64,000 nt of DNA from Listeria farberi. Lineage in GTDB: Bacteria > Bacillota > Bacilli > Lactobacillales > Listeriaceae. Shown piece by piece: positions 18,534-28,767 of the stretch (position 1 is the first letter of the stretch; each line of letters starts with the position of its first letter). The notes below the pieces were generated by a model. It did not search any database and was not told the origin of the DNA. It saw only the letters and a list, made by a program, of their open reading frames with translations. The position numbers were made by a program, and so were the translations under genes. The stretch lies in NCBI RefSeq assembly GCF_014229245.1, contig NZ_JAARZJ010000009.1, positions 62,001 through 126,000 on the forward strand, read 5' to 3'.

Positions 18534-18547
18534 TATTGCTTTAATAT

Positions 18548-18560
18548 TATAACTGTTATA
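18548..18560. promoter_or_regulatory. Dyad at the promoter of the yxlEFG-like operon
   Basis: TATAAC-T-GTTATA is a perfect 13-bp dyad overlapping a TATACA -10-like hexamer, 34 nt before the first gene. It may be an operator, but its AT-rich content limits confidence. Confidence 0.35.
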
Positions 18561-18593
18561 CAATGAATATAACAATTAAACGAGGTGAATACA

Positions 18594-18791
18594 TTGGATA
18601 AAACGCAAATAGCATTATTAATTCCCGTATTAATTCTTTATTTAGCCTTACTTTTAACAGCGATTATAGATTTAGCTAAAAACTGGCAAACACGTAAAAA
18701 CCCTATTATTTGGTTAGTTGTCATTATATTTATTAATATCTTTGGTCCAATTGTTTATTTTATCTTTGGGCGAAAAGAGGATGAAAGTTAA
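18594..18791 (+). CDS. Small PLDc_N-domain membrane protein (YxlE-like)
   Basis: 65 residues with two membrane segments (about 6-28 and 40-60) and the ending GPIVYFIFGRKEDES. This GP-x-x-YF-x-x-GR motif is typical of the phospholipase-D N-terminal (PLDc_N) membrane domain; no catalytic domain is present. The start is TTG 18594, 6 nt after GAGGTG; the GTG at 18585 is within that site. It is followed by an ABC ATPase and permease, as in yxlE-yxlF-yxlG of Bacillus. Confidence 0.78.
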   Translation: MDKTQIALLIPVLILYLALLLTAIIDLAKNWQTRKNPIIWLVVIIFINIFGPIVYFIFGRKEDES

Positions 18792-19693
18792 TGAAAAAAT
18801 TAGAAATCCAAGGACTAAAGAAAAAATATAACGGAAAATGGGTTATTAAAGGCATCAATCTAACTATAAATAATAAAGAATGTGTAGCTTTAATCGGACC
18901 AAATGGCGCGGGTAAGTCCACAATGATTAACATGATTGTCCAAATCTTAGCGCAAGACGAGGGTCAAATTAAACTAGATGGCCAAGAAGCAAAGTTAGTG
19001 CGTGATAAAATTGGCTTTTTGCCACAGTATCCAGAATTTTATGGGTGGATGAGCGCATTAGAATGTCTTCATTTTATGGGAAAGCTGTCTAACATGAAGA
19101 AACAAGATTTAGAAGAGCGAATCAAAGAGGTATTGCTACTAGTTGGCTTAGCAGATAGTACTAACAAAAAAATCAGCACTTATTCAGGTGGAATGCGGCA
19201 ACGCCTTGGTATCGCTCAGGCTATATTACATCGACCAGAATTGCTTGTTTTAGATGAACCAGTTTCAGCGCTTGATCCAATTGGTCGTCGAGAAATTATC
19301 GTGCTTTTAGAGAAACTGAAAAGCGAAATGACAATTTTGTTCTCAACGCATATTTTGAAAGATGCGGAAGAGATTTGTGACCGTATTGCAATTATCAAAA
19401 ATGGTGAATTAGTTGCGGATAAAACAGTTGAACAGCTTATGCAAGAAGAAAGCTCCCCGGTATTTGATGTTGAATTTATTGGAGATGAGGAAGCCTGGCT
19501 AGCACATCTTAATCAAAATCAGCATATTGAAAAAATCGAAAAGGTAGGCATGGTATACCAAGTGTACGCTATAGATAAAAAAGCTGGCTCAGAAGCTATT
19601 CTAGAAGCACTATTAAAAACGAAAGGTGAGCTGATTCGCGTAGAAAACAGACACCAAAGCCTAGAAGAAATTTTTATGGAGAAGGTGAGATAA
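18791..19693 (+). CDS. ABC transporter ATP-binding protein (YxlF-like)
   Basis: A 300-residue ATPase with Walker A GPNGAGKS, signature YSGGMRQRLG, Walker B LLVLDEPVSALDP and a switch His in STHIL. A C-terminal domain of about 80 residues follows, as in antibiotic and lantibiotic exporters (DrrA/BcrA type). Its ATG overlaps the stop of the small membrane gene (TAATG) and its end overlaps the permease start in the same manner, so the three are translationally coupled. Substrate unknown. Confidence 0.9.
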   Translation: MKKLEIQGLKKKYNGKWVIKGINLTINNKECVALIGPNGAGKSTMINMIVQILAQDEGQIKLDGQEAKLVRDKIGFLPQYPEFYGWMSALECLHFMGKLSNMKKQDLEERIKEVLLLVGLADSTNKKISTYSGGMRQRLGIAQAILHRPELLVLDEPVSALDPIGRREIIVLLEKLKSEMTILFSTHILKDAEEICDRIAIIKNGELVADKTVEQLMQEESSPVFDVEFIGDEEAWLAHLNQNQHIEKIEKVGMVYQVYAIDKKAGSEAILEALLKTKGELIRVENRHQSLEEIFMEKVR

Positions 19694-20487
19694 TGACGCA
19701 TTTTAGTGCTTTACTTGGAAAAGAATGGTTAGAACAGCGGCGGAGTTTGAAAATCATTTGGATGCCAATTGTCTTTTCACTTCTTGGTCTTACACAACCA
19801 TTAATGCTTTATTTTTTACCAGAAATACTTAAAGCGGTTGGAACTGGCGCAGAAACGGAGCAAGTAATCGCCTTGATGGGGAATCAATCAGCGCAAGAAG
19901 TAATGTCGCAAACACTTGGCTCTCAGTTTGATCAAATCGGAATTATCATTATGATTGTAGTAGCGATGGCATGCATTCAAAATGACCGGTCTAGAGGCAT
20001 GCTTGCTTTTATTATGACTAGACCAGTATCAGCCGTAGAGTATGTCCTATCCAAGTGGGTTATGCAGTGTATTGTTGGATTAAGCTCATTATTCATTGGT
20101 TATATTTTAGCAGCATATTATACGTATTTTTTATTTGGTGATTTAGATATAAATTCTTTGATGGAAGGGTTTTTTGTCTACGCTCTTTGGTTTGTTTTTG
20201 TTATTAGTTTGGTCGTTTTTGCCAGTGCTGTATTTGATAGCAATGCTGTAGTTGCGATGATTAGCGTATTTACAGCTATTCTCTTAGGAGTCATTAGCGG
20301 TTTTGGCGGTTGGATACAAATGTTTAATCCTGCTTACTTAAGCAAGAATGCAACCATGCTAATAATGTCAGAAAAAACAATGGATTACTTTATACCAACA
20401 CTGTTCATTTCAATAGCTTGGATTGCTTTATTAATAATTCTTACCATTTTAATGATTAAAATAAAACCACTTCAAAAAACGGAATAG
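19693..20487 (+). CDS. ABC-2 type permease (YxlG-like)
   Basis: 264 residues with about six hydrophobic segments. DRSRGMLAFIMTRPVSAVEYVLSK in the loop after helix 2 is the typical amphipathic motif of ABC-2 permeases (RE.GT...L..P.S). It partners with the ATPase encoded immediately upstream. In Bacillus the equivalent genes belong to the sigY operon; no sigma factor or anti-sigma gene is present here. Confidence 0.86.
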   Translation: MTHFSALLGKEWLEQRRSLKIIWMPIVFSLLGLTQPLMLYFLPEILKAVGTGAETEQVIALMGNQSAQEVMSQTLGSQFDQIGIIIMIVVAMACIQNDRSRGMLAFIMTRPVSAVEYVLSKWVMQCIVGLSSLFIGYILAAYYTYFLFGDLDINSLMEGFFVYALWFVFVISLVVFASAVFDSNAVVAMISVFTAILLGVISGFGGWIQMFNPAYLSKNATMLIMSEKTMDYFIPTLFISIAWIALLIILTILMIKIKPLQKTE

Positions 20488-20500
20488 CGAACATTATTTG

Positions 20501-20530
20501 TTGGTTTTGCGTAAACATCCGGAATATAAT
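20501..20530 (+). promoter_or_regulatory. fumC promoter
   Basis: TTGGTT-18-TATAAT, ending 26 nt upstream of the fumC ATG and 14 nt beyond the ABC permease stop. Confidence 0.6.
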
Positions 20531-20556
20531 AAAATAGAATAAAAAGGGGTGGCAAA

Positions 20557-21924
20557 ATGGAACGAATTGAACGTGATACACTTGGAGAAATTTCAGTTGA
20601 TGCAGCTAAGTACTGGGGAGCCCAAACAGAACGAAGTAGAAGAAACTTTGCTATTGGTGATAATTATATGCCGAAAGAAATTATCTACGCTTTTGCTCAG
20701 TTAAAAAAAGCTGCTGCCATAGTGAATGCATCGGAAGGAAAGTTATCCGAATTGAAGTCGGTAGCAATCGGTAACGTTTGTGACCAAATCATTAAAGGCG
20801 AACTAGATGAACATTTTCCTTTAGTAGTTTGGCAAACAGGAAGCGGGACACAAAGCAATATGAACGTCAATGAAGTTATTGCGCACGTTGCCAATTTAAC
20901 TTTAGGTGAGGAAAAAGTTCATCCAAATGATGATGTTAACATGTCGCAAAGCTCGAATGACACATTCCCAACAGCGATGCATATAGCTGCTTATCAAGCT
21001 TTAGTAACGAAACTTTTACCAGAAATAACTAAAATGGAAGAAGTTTTAACGATGAAGAAGAATAAATATATGCAGCTCGTTAAAATTGGTAGAACACATT
21101 TACAAGATGCGACTCCACTAACGCTTGGTCAAGAAATTAGTGGGTGGGAAGCATGTCTAACCAACAATAAAAACTATCTGGAATCTAGTATGAAAGCAAT
21201 TTTACCACTTGCCATTGGCGGGACAGCAGTTGGAACGGGATTAAATGCCTCCAAAGATTTCGGTGATAAAGTTGCAGAAGAGTTAATGAAACAAACTGGA
21301 TATCCTTTTACTTCCGATTCTAATAAATATTTTGCTTTAACGAGCCATAGTCCCATTAATTTCGTCCATGGAGCAATTCGCAGTCTTGCTTCTGATTTAA
21401 TGAAAATTGCCAACGATATTCGGCTACTAGCAAGTGGTCCTCGTAGTGGCATTGGTGAACTAACAATCCCGGCTAACGAACCAGGCAGCTCCATCATGCC
21501 AGGAAAAGTGAACCCGACACAATGTGAGGCAATTACGATGGTTGCCGCTCAAGTAATGGGAAATGATACAACGATTAATATTGCTGCAAGCCAAGGTAAT
21601 TTTGAATTAAATGTCTATAAGCCTGTAATTATTTTTAATTTCTTGGAATCTATCACATTGCTTTCTGATAGCATGCGTTCCTTCCGAATTCATTGTTTGG
21701 AAGGACTAACTGCAAATGAAAGTGTGATTGAAGCTAAAGTAAATGATTCGCTAATGCTAGTTACAGCTTTGAATCCACACATTGGTTACGAAAAAGCTGC
21801 CAGAATTGCTAAATTAGCATTCGATGAAAATACGACTTTAAAAGAAGCTGCTATTAAAACCGGCTTTGTAACAGAAGAAGAATTCGATTTATGGATAGAC
21901 CCATTAAAAATGACTAATTTGTAA
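20557..21924 (+). CDS. fumC: Fumarate hydratase, class II
   Basis: A 455-residue oxygen-stable fumarase interconverting fumarate and malate. The superfamily signature [15 protein letters not shown] is intact, and [16 protein letters not shown] holds the catalytic His region. The first block [16 protein letters not shown] also matches. Length equals that of other FumC proteins. It is preceded by AAAAGGGG and by its own promoter, and ends at a terminator, so it is monocistronic. Confidence 0.97.
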   Translation: MERIERDTLGEISVDAAKYWGAQTERSRRNFAIGDNYMPKEIIYAFAQLKKAAAIVNASEGKLSELKSVAIGNVCDQIIKGELDEHFPLVVWQTGSGTQSNMNVNEVIAHVANLTLGEEKVHPNDDVNMSQSSNDTFPTAMHIAAYQALVTKLLPEITKMEEVLTMKKNKYMQLVKIGRTHLQDATPLTLGQEISGWEACLTNNKNYLESSMKAILPLAIGGTAVGTGLNASKDFGDKVAEELMKQTGYPFTSDSNKYFALTSHSPINFVHGAIRSLASDLMKIANDIRLLASGPRSGIGELTIPANEPGSSIMPGKVNPTQCEAITMVAAQVMGNDTTINIAASQGNFELNVYKPVIIFNFLESITLLSDSMRSFRIHCLEGLTANESVIEAKVNDSLMLVTALNPHIGYEKAARIAKLAFDENTTLKEAAIKTGFVTEEEFDLWIDPLKMTNL

Positions 21925-21946
21925 TCTCATACTTTAGAATGAACTT

Positions 21947-21989
21947 CCCTAGAAATAATTGTTGTCTAGGGATTTTTCACGTATAATGA
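21947..21989 (+). terminator. fumC terminator interleaved with the yheB promoter
   Basis: CCCTAGA / TCTAGGG arms (21947-21953, 21967-21973) and a T-run form the terminator. TTGTTG at 21961-21966 and TATAAT at 21984-21989, spaced by 17 nt, form the next promoter, so the -35 box lies within the hairpin loop. Confidence 0.75.
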
Positions 21990-22027
21990 AAACACTTTTA
22001 CTAGACAAAATATAGGAGATGCAAAAC

Positions 22028-23161
22028 ATGTCAGTATTATTTACAATACTTTTAATGGCGGTGATTGGCGGATTCATTGGGGCAATGACGAATTATATCG
22101 CCATCCGAATGCTCTTTCGTCCGTACAAGGCCGTTTATCTATTTAATAAACGTTTGCCATTTACACCCGGATTAATTCCTAAACGGCGTGATGAACTAGC
22201 GGAACATATTGGAAAAGTAGTGGTAAGTCACTTACTAACAGAGGATGCCATTCGCGCCAGACTCCTGGATGAGAATTTACAAAAAGAAGTAACAGAAACC
22301 ATTGCAAAAATGTTTCGTGAAAAAATGAAATTAGAGACAACTCCAAACGAATTACTTCACCATTTAGGATACGATAATGCAGAAGTTCGTTCTATTTCAT
22401 GGTTAGAAAGAACCCTAGAGACCCAAATTAGCCGCTTTTTAACAACAAAACAATCAACACAAATGAGCGAGTTAATTCCTTCCATGCTAGAAAACGAATT
22501 AACTAAAAAACTGCCCCATGTAACAGAAAGAATAACGAATAAAATGAGTGTTTTTATAGCGAGTGAAGCAGGCAAAATCCAGATTAAACAAATGCTTCAA
22601 AAATTCTTTGAAGAACATGGGAAAATGGGCAGCATGGCGAGAATGTTCATTAATATCGATAGTTTCTCAGAAAAAATTCAACAAGAAGGCTTAAAGCTTA
22701 TTAGCCAAGAAGACACTAAAAATATCATCAACCAATTGCTATCAACAGAATGGCATAATTTTGAAGCAAAAGAACTCCAAGAACTTATTCCAACAGAAAA
22801 ACAAGCACATTTGGCAGGACAACTTACTTCAGAAATTATTCAAGCTGTTCCACATGAGAAACTATTTAACCAACCTATTCAAGGCATACTACGCAATTAT
22901 GAATCTGCCATTACAGAAAAAATGATTCCTTTTGCAGTAGAGCGAATGCTTGATTTTGTAGCGACTCATAGTGCAGAAATAGTGGAGCGAATGGACTTAG
23001 CAAAACTTGTTGAAACACAAATAGCAACTTTTTCATTACCTGAAATCGAAAAACTTGTTGTAGAGATTTCTGGTAGAGAGTTAAAAATGATAACCTATTT
23101 AGGTGGGATTTTAGGAGGCTTTATTGGAATCATTCAAGGAATACTCGCAATGTGGATTTAG
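22028..23161 (+). CDS. yheB: DUF445 membrane protein (YheB-like)
   Basis: A 377-residue protein of the YheB/DUF445 family. A membrane segment at each end (about 3-22 and 355-375) flanks a long helical region. The conserved N-terminal block GAMTNYIAIRMLFRPYKA and PGLIPKRRDELAEHIG are present. The start at 22028 is chosen because AGGAG at 22014-22018 is 9 nt upstream; the ATG at 22019 abuts it. It is followed by yheA as in Bacillus. Function is not established; YheB has been linked to forespore or cell-surface integrity only tentatively. Confidence 0.88.
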   Translation: MSVLFTILLMAVIGGFIGAMTNYIAIRMLFRPYKAVYLFNKRLPFTPGLIPKRRDELAEHIGKVVVSHLLTEDAIRARLLDENLQKEVTETIAKMFREKMKLETTPNELLHHLGYDNAEVRSISWLERTLETQISRFLTTKQSTQMSELIPSMLENELTKKLPHVTERITNKMSVFIASEAGKIQIKQMLQKFFEEHGKMGSMARMFINIDSFSEKIQQEGLKLISQEDTKNIINQLLSTEWHNFEAKELQELIPTEKQAHLAGQLTSEIIQAVPHEKLFNQPIQGILRNYESAITEKMIPFAVERMLDFVATHSAEIVERMDLAKLVETQIATFSLPEIEKLVVEISGRELKMITYLGGILGGFIGIIQGILAMWI

Positions 23162-23242
23162 TTCTTTTATACTGGAATAACCTATGACTTTTTGTTATAG
23201 TGAAACAGAAGTGACAAATACAGATATTTGGAGGATTTATCA

Positions 23243-23596
23243 ATGGCAGTTAATATTTATGATGTAGCACATGATTTAGACAAAGGAATTCGTGAAACAC
23301 CTGAATTCTTAAGCTTACAAGATGCATACCGCGAAGTAAACGAAAATGCTGATGCAAAAGCAAAATTCGAACGTTTTCGTGATGTTCAAGTTACAATCCA
23401 AGAAAAACAAATGACTGGTCAAGAAATTGACGATGAGACAGTAAATGTAGCACAACAAGTAGCACAAGAAGTTCAAGAAAATGAATTAATCGTTAAACTA
23501 ATGGAAAAAGAACAAGCGATGAGTACAATTATTAATGATTTAAATCGCATTATTATGACACCATTACAAGACCTATATAACGTAGCAAACGACTAA
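23243..23596 (+). CDS. yheA: YlbF/YmcA-family protein (YheA, UPF0342)
   Basis: 117 residues, entirely helical, matching the YheA/YmcA/YlbF (Com_YlbF) family: [19 protein letters not shown] at the start and the central [12 protein letters not shown] block. YlbF and YmcA form part of the Y-complex that directs RNase Y; YheA itself has no assigned activity. The start at 23243 follows GGAGG. It is preceded by yheB and ends at a long terminator. Confidence 0.9.
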   Translation: MAVNIYDVAHDLDKGIRETPEFLSLQDAYREVNENADAKAKFERFRDVQVTIQEKQMTGQEIDDETVNVAQQVAQEVQENELIVKLMEKEQAMSTIINDLNRIIMTPLQDLYNVAND

Positions 23597-23609
23597 TTTT
23601 CATTAATCG

Positions 23610-23661
23610 AAGTGGTTCTATTATTTGTTATTTATTTAGCAAATAATAGAACCACTTTTTT
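23610..23661 (+). terminator. yheA terminator
   Basis: Perfect 18-bp arms (23610-23627, 23640-23657) with a 12-nt loop, running into T6. Confidence 0.92.
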
Positions 23662-23672
23662 ATTTGAAATGC

Positions 23673-23701
23673 TTGTACGTAAAGTGATAGTAAGGTATAA
23701 T
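23673..23701 (+). promoter_or_regulatory. Promoter of the yhaO-yhaN-yhaM operon
   Basis: TTGTAC-17-TATAAT, 37 nt upstream of the yhaO ATG. Confidence 0.7.
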
Positions 23702-23738
23702 AAGAACGTATATTCGGTTTTTTAAGGAGGCGAAAGTC

Positions 23739-24974
23739 ATGAAAGAAATCAAATTTTTACACATAGCAGATTTGCATCTGGATAGTCCTTTCATTGGGCT
23801 TTCGACATTACCACAACCACTTTTTTCTGCCGTGCAAGAAAGCACATTTCAATCGTTGGAACGTATTATAACGGTAGCAATAAATGAAGCAGTGGAATTT
23901 GTATTAATTGCAGGAGATATTTATGATAGTGAAGATCAAAGTGTACGTGCTCAAGCTCGTTTTTTAAAAGAAATGAAACGATTAGAAGCAGCTGGAATAA
24001 AAGCATTTGTTATTCATGGAAATCACGATTTTATAGATAAGCATAAGGAAAAATTGCAATTGCCTAAAAATGTCCATGTTTTTTCAGAACAAGTTGAAAT
24101 GGTTACTATGGAAACAATGAATGGAGTTAATGTTCATATTTATGGCTTTAGTTACGGAGAGCGCCACATTCGTGTTAGCCGCGTTAATGAATATAATAAA
24201 CAAGGAGAGGCGAATTTCCATATTGGCCTTTTACATGGCTCTGAATTATCAAGCAGTGAGGATCATGATGTTTATGCTCCATTCCGAATCCAGGAATTAA
24301 GTAAAAAAGGATTTGATTACTGGGCACTTGGACATATCCATAAACGCCAGTTATTAGCCGAATCACCAACCATTTATTACCCAGGAAATATTCAGGGACG
24401 AAATCGCAAAGAATCAGGTGAAAAAGGAGCAAGCATTGTCACATTATCAGATTCAAATACAACAATTGATTTTATAGCAACTAATCCGATTATTTGGGAA
24501 GAAGTCATAATTAGTTTGCCTGAAAATAGTGAAATCAATACATTTTACAGGGAAATCACGAAACGCTTAGCTGCCTATTATGGGCAGAGTAATTCGTTTT
24601 TTCTACATGTTATTGTTCAAATGCCTGATAAACAAAAAATAAATTCCGCGGACTGGCTACAAATGCTTCAAGAAGAAACCGACTTAACAAGCAATACTTT
24701 TGTTTGGGTCCATAAACTCACAATTGAACTGACGAATCAGAGCGACTTAAAGAACTGGCAGGAGCGTCATCTGGCGAGTAAAGAAATAACTCAAGCTTTC
24801 GAAAGGTTACAAGACGAATCAGTTTTCTATCAAACTGTGGAGGCACTTTATTTTGAAAGTGGTGTAAGTAGATATTTAGAAGACTTATCAGAAGAAGATC
24901 GTCAACAAATGTTAAAATCAGCTTTGACAGAATTAGGAACAACGCTTAAAGAAGTGGAAGGTGATGAAAAATGA
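23739..24974 (+). CDS. yhaO: SbcD/Mre11-like DNA repair exonuclease (YhaO)
   Basis: A 411-residue calcineurin-like phosphoesterase. Metal-binding motifs are in order: HIADLHLDSPF (DxH), AGDIYDSED (GDxxD), IHGNHDF (GNHD), LLHGSE and LGHIHKR (GHxH). This matches YhaO, the SbcD/Mre11-like partner of the YhaN ATPase. The C-terminal 120 residues probably contact that partner. Its TGA overlaps the next gene's ATG by 4 nt, consistent with a stoichiometric complex. Role in DNA end processing is inferred from the family. Confidence 0.9.
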   Translation: MKEIKFLHIADLHLDSPFIGLSTLPQPLFSAVQESTFQSLERIITVAINEAVEFVLIAGDIYDSEDQSVRAQARFLKEMKRLEAAGIKAFVIHGNHDFIDKHKEKLQLPKNVHVFSEQVEMVTMETMNGVNVHIYGFSYGERHIRVSRVNEYNKQGEANFHIGLLHGSELSSSEDHDVYAPFRIQELSKKGFDYWALGHIHKRQLLAESPTIYYPGNIQGRNRKESGEKGASIVTLSDSNTTIDFIATNPIIWEEVIISLPENSEINTFYREITKRLAAYYGQSNSFFLHVIVQMPDKQKINSADWLQMLQEETDLTSNTFVWVHKLTIELTNQSDLKNWQERHLASKEITQAFERLQDESVFYQTVEALYFESGVSRYLEDLSEEDRQQMLKSALTELGTTLKEVEGDEK

Positions 24975-27694
24975 GAATAACGTCCATTGATATAGTTGGT
25001 TACGGGAAATGGTCAGATGCTCATTTTAATCATGTTTCAGATTTTCAAGTTTTTTTTGGAGAAAATGAAGCAGGAAAATCGACCATTATGGCTTTTATAC
25101 ATAGTATTTTATTTGGTTTCCCAACGAGACAACAATCTATACCTCGTATGGAACCTAAAAATGGTGGACCATATGGTGGAAGATTAACACTGGAAGATAC
25201 TCCAAAAGGTAAGGTCATTGTCGAACGTTTAAAAGGAAAAGCTACTGGAGATGTATGTATTTACTACGAAGACGGACAAGTAGCTGGAGAAGAAAAGTTA
25301 ACAGAAATTATGGGAGAAATTGACCGAAATACTTTTGAAGCTATTTTTTCTTTTGATATTCATGGATTACAAAATATTCACCAATGGAAGAAAAAAGAAT
25401 TTGAACGATATTTACTTGCTACGGGTACAACAGGGTCAGATGCGCTTTTAAAAACGGCTGAAATATTACAAAAAAAATTGGAAGTTCTTTTTAAACCAAG
25501 TGGAAGAAATCCAGCAATCAATCAACAACTAAAAAAAGTTAAAGATAGCCAATTGGCATTTCAAGAAGCAAAAAAACTAAATGCAAAATATGAGCTGCTT
25601 TTGGCTGAAAAAGAAGAAGAAAAAGTGAGACAAATTGAATTGCAAGAAGAAAAAACTGCTATCCGTGTTGAATTAGATTCACTAAATACATTGTTAGATT
25701 TATGGCCTATCTATCAAGAATGGAAAGCTCTTAATGAAAAAGCAACACATTCAACCGAAGCTACTTTTCCACCCGATGGTATTATCCGTTTGGAACATTT
25801 ACAACTAAGAGAAAAAGAATGGCAAAACCAATTAATTCAATTAGAAGAACGTCAAAAGAACTTAATTAGTAAAAATAATTTTGAACATACTTCTTTTTTT
25901 ACTGAAAACGAAGCAGAAATAACCTTTTTAATTGAAACTTATGGGGCTTATACTGAGCGTGAATTACAACAAAATAGTTTGGAGAAAGAAATCAAGTACT
26001 ACCAAACAAATGCTAAGCAAACACCAAAGAAATGGACAAAAGAGTTAGAACAAAAACTACTTCGAATAAAAGGGCTAGAACAAGGAAACAAACAGCAACA
26101 GCATGATATTCAACTAGAATTAAAGCTCCTTCAAGAAACTGAAGAAAAATTACAGAAAAAGATAGATCAAATAGAAAGCAACATGTGGGAAAACAAAAGA
26201 TTTCAGCAAGAAAAAGAAAAAGTAAATTTAAAAGAAAAATCATCTTTAACTAAACCTATTGTAGCAGTTGGTATTTTTCTTGTAGCTTTAGTGATTTTGG
26301 TGATTTTTCAATCAATTTGGAGTATGGCTTTTGCTTTCACAGCTGCTCTTATTGCTATTTTTTTATTCGTTACAACTAAAACATCCACATCTTCTAGCAA
26401 CCAAGAAATTCTAACGTTTTTAGAACAAAAACAAATAAGGCAAGAATGGCAACAATTACTAAGTGAAATGGATGTTGTTGCTTCACAATTAGCGCAATTA
26501 AAAGAAAGACAAAATAGCATAATCAATGCCAAATACAACTATCAATCAAATCTAAATCAACTATTCACTGATTTAGAGATTAATGAAATTCCGGAAGAAG
26601 ACTGGGAATTAATCATTCAAGACTATAAAGAAAATAGTGAAAAAAATCAATTAGCTGCTGAACTTATACGAAAATTAGAACCACTAGTAGAAAAGCAACA
26701 CTCGTACCAAGTTAGATTAGAAAATCTGCATTTGCCTATAGAATCTAATAACATGGAAGAAAAAATATCTTTTTTGCGTCAAGGCTTGCTCTACTACCGG
26801 AATAATTTGACAGAAAATGCCAAACTAGCTGAAAAAATGGAACAAATTACAATGCAGCTAGATTTAGTGAAGCACGATCTATTGCTTGTGAACGGAGAAA
26901 AAAAAGACTTATTAAAACAAGCTAAAGTAAATAATGAAGACGAATTCCGTTTGGTAGCAATGCGAGTAAAAGAAGAGCAGCAATGGCGAGAACGTCTAAT
27001 TCTACTAGAGGCGCAACTCGAACCAGAAAAACGACTAGCTTTAAGTCAATTTTCAGCGCAAGAAGTCATTAAAGAAAAAGAACTTCAACTAGAAGAAAAA
27101 CTTCGCAAAATAGAATTGGAACAAGAAAATATTCATGCCATGTTAGCTTCAAAAAATCATGAAATAGCAACTTTAGAAGAAGGCGGTACGTTTTCTACAC
27201 TAATGCAAGACTTCTATTCAGAAAAAAGTCAATTGCAGCAAATGACTCGGGAATGGACAGAAACTAAGTTAGCGCTTCAAATACTTCAAGAAACAATGCG
27301 GAGTTTACAAGAAGGGAAATTACCTAAAACTTTAACTTTAGCAACTGACTATTTCAACCACCTAACAAACGGAAACTACACAAAAGTATATTTACAAGAA
27401 AACCGGATTCAAGTCGAAAGTAAAGATGTCATTTCATTTTTCCCTGAAGAACTAAGTCAAGCAACAAAAGAACAATTGTATTTAGCAATCAGATTTGCGT
27501 TAATTGATGTTATTCACAAAGATTTTCCATTACCTATAATTATTGATGATGGCTTTGTCCATTTTGACTCTGCTAGGATGATCCAAATGATGCAGCTGCT
27601 CAAGAAAAGAAAAAGTACAAATCAGGTTATTTTTTTCACCTGTCATCAAGAAACTCGCAAATATTTTTCCAGTGAAGACATACGCATGCTATAA
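24971..27694 (+). CDS. yhaN: SbcC/Rad50-like ATPase (YhaN)
   Basis: A 907-residue ABC-type ATPase. The Walker [10 protein letters not shown] lies at residues 34-42 and the Walker B region [13 protein letters not shown] near the C-terminus, separated by long Gln/Glu/Lys-rich coiled coils. A hydrophobic hairpin ([19 protein letters not shown] and a second segment, about 434-475) interrupts the coils; that is a feature of YhaN rather than SbcC and suggests membrane association. It pairs with YhaO and is followed by yhaM 44 nt later. Confidence 0.9.
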   Translation: MRITSIDIVGYGKWSDAHFNHVSDFQVFFGENEAGKSTIMAFIHSILFGFPTRQQSIPRMEPKNGGPYGGRLTLEDTPKGKVIVERLKGKATGDVCIYYEDGQVAGEEKLTEIMGEIDRNTFEAIFSFDIHGLQNIHQWKKKEFERYLLATGTTGSDALLKTAEILQKKLEVLFKPSGRNPAINQQLKKVKDSQLAFQEAKKLNAKYELLLAEKEEEKVRQIELQEEKTAIRVELDSLNTLLDLWPIYQEWKALNEKATHSTEATFPPDGIIRLEHLQLREKEWQNQLIQLEERQKNLISKNNFEHTSFFTENEAEITFLIETYGAYTERELQQNSLEKEIKYYQTNAKQTPKKWTKELEQKLLRIKGLEQGNKQQQHDIQLELKLLQETEEKLQKKIDQIESNMWENKRFQQEKEKVNLKEKSSLTKPIVAVGIFLVALVILVIFQSIWSMAFAFTAALIAIFLFVTTKTSTSSSNQEILTFLEQKQIRQEWQQLLSEMDVVASQLAQLKERQNSIINAKYNYQSNLNQLFTDLEINEIPEEDWELIIQDYKENSEKNQLAAELIRKLEPLVEKQHSYQVRLENLHLPIESNNMEEKISFLRQGLLYYRNNLTENAKLAEKMEQITMQLDLVKHDLLLVNGEKKDLLKQAKVNNEDEFRLVAMRVKEEQQWRERLILLEAQLEPEKRLALSQFSAQEVIKEKELQLEEKLRKIELEQENIHAMLASKNHEIATLEEGGTFSTLMQDFYSEKSQLQQMTREWTETKLALQILQETMRSLQEGKLPKTLTLATDYFNHLTNGNYTKVYLQENRIQVESKDVISFFPEELSQATKEQLYLAIRFALIDVIHKDFPLPIIIDDGFVHFDSARMIQMMQLLKKRKSTNQVIFFTCHQETRKYFSSEDIRML

Positions 27695-27738
27695 TAGTTG
27701 GAGAAACTTCTTACTACAGAAAGAAAGAAGGCGATACA

Positions 27739-28680
27739 ATGGAAAAAAGATTATTAGACTACGAAGTTGGAGAAACAGTAGAACTATTCTTGCTGATTAA
27801 ATCAAGTGTAAAAGGAACAGCAAGTAACGGAAAACCATTTTTAAGTCTTGTTTTACAAGATAAATCAGGTGAATTAGAAGCAAAACTTTGGGATGTAAAA
27901 GAAAGTGATGAAGTCAATTACGGAATACAGCAAATTGTTCATCTTATGGGAGATATACAAAACTATCGTGGAAGAAAACAATTGAAAATTCGCCAAATTA
28001 GACAAGCTTCACCACTTGATGGTGTTAGTGCTAGTGAATTTATGGAGACAGCTCCAATCAATAAAGAAGAAATGGCTGACGAAATAACCCAATATATTTT
28101 CGAAATGAAAAATGCAAACTTGCAGCGGATTACGCGAGCTTTGCTAAAAAAATATCAAGATGATTTTTATGATTATCCAGCTGCTATGCGCCATCACCAT
28201 GAATTTGTTTCAGGACTAAGTTTTCACGTTGTTTCTATGTTGCGTTTAGCTAAATCAGTGGCAGACTTATATCCGACAGTTAATCGCGACTTACTTTATG
28301 CTGGAGTTATTTTACATGATTTAGGAAAAGTAATGGAACTTTCTGGACCAGTTTCGACCACTTATACACTTGAAGGTAACTTGATTGGTCATATTTCCAT
28401 CGTTGTAGAGGAAGTAAGTAAAATTGCTGAAGAATTATCAATTGACGGGGAAGAGGTAGTGGTCTTAAAACATGTACTTTTATCCCATCATGGTAAAGGC
28501 GAGTGGGGAAGTCCAAAGCCGCCTCTAGTCCGTGAAGCTGAAATTTTACATCAAATTGATTTAATGGATGCTTCCCTTAACATGATGGACAAAGTATTAA
28601 AACATACAAAACCAGGCGAATTTAGTGAAAGAGTATTTGGATTAGATAATCGCTCCTTTTATAACCCAACTTTTGAATAA
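27739..28680 (+). CDS. yhaM: 3'-5' exoribonuclease YhaM
   Basis: A 313-residue nuclease. Residues 10-90 form an OB fold ([21 protein letters not shown]). Residues 160-300 form an HD metal-dependent phosphohydrolase domain with [23 protein letters not shown] and LLSHHGKG as ligand motifs. YhaM homologues trim RNA 3' ends and can degrade single-stranded DNA. It is the last gene of the yhaO-yhaN-yhaM unit and is followed by a terminator. Confidence 0.94.
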   Translation: MEKRLLDYEVGETVELFLLIKSSVKGTASNGKPFLSLVLQDKSGELEAKLWDVKESDEVNYGIQQIVHLMGDIQNYRGRKQLKIRQIRQASPLDGVSASEFMETAPINKEEMADEITQYIFEMKNANLQRITRALLKKYQDDFYDYPAAMRHHHEFVSGLSFHVVSMLRLAKSVADLYPTVNRDLLYAGVILHDLGKVMELSGPVSTTYTLEGNLIGHISIVVEEVSKIAEELSIDGEEVVVLKHVLLSHHGKGEWGSPKPPLVREAEILHQIDLMDASLNMMDKVLKHTKPGEFSERVFGLDNRSFYNPTFE

Positions 28681-28683
28681 TAG

Positions 28684-28718
28684 AAAACTGTTCAGTGAAA
28701 TCTACTGAACAGTTTTTT
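28684..28718 (+). terminator. yhaM terminator
   Basis: Perfect 13-bp arms AAAACTGTTCAGT / ACTGAACAGTTTT with a 7-nt loop and a T6 end. Confidence 0.9.
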
Positions 28719-28721
28719 CTC

Positions 28722-28761
28722 AAAAAAACACGTTTGGAAGTAATCTCCAAACGTGTTTTTA
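28722..28761 (-). terminator. prsA terminator
   Basis: ACACGTTTGGA / TCCAAACGTGT arms, extended by A/T pairs, with a 7-nt loop; on the minus strand it ends in T7. It lies back to back with the yhaM terminator. Confidence 0.9.
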
Positions 28762-28767
28762 TCTTAC

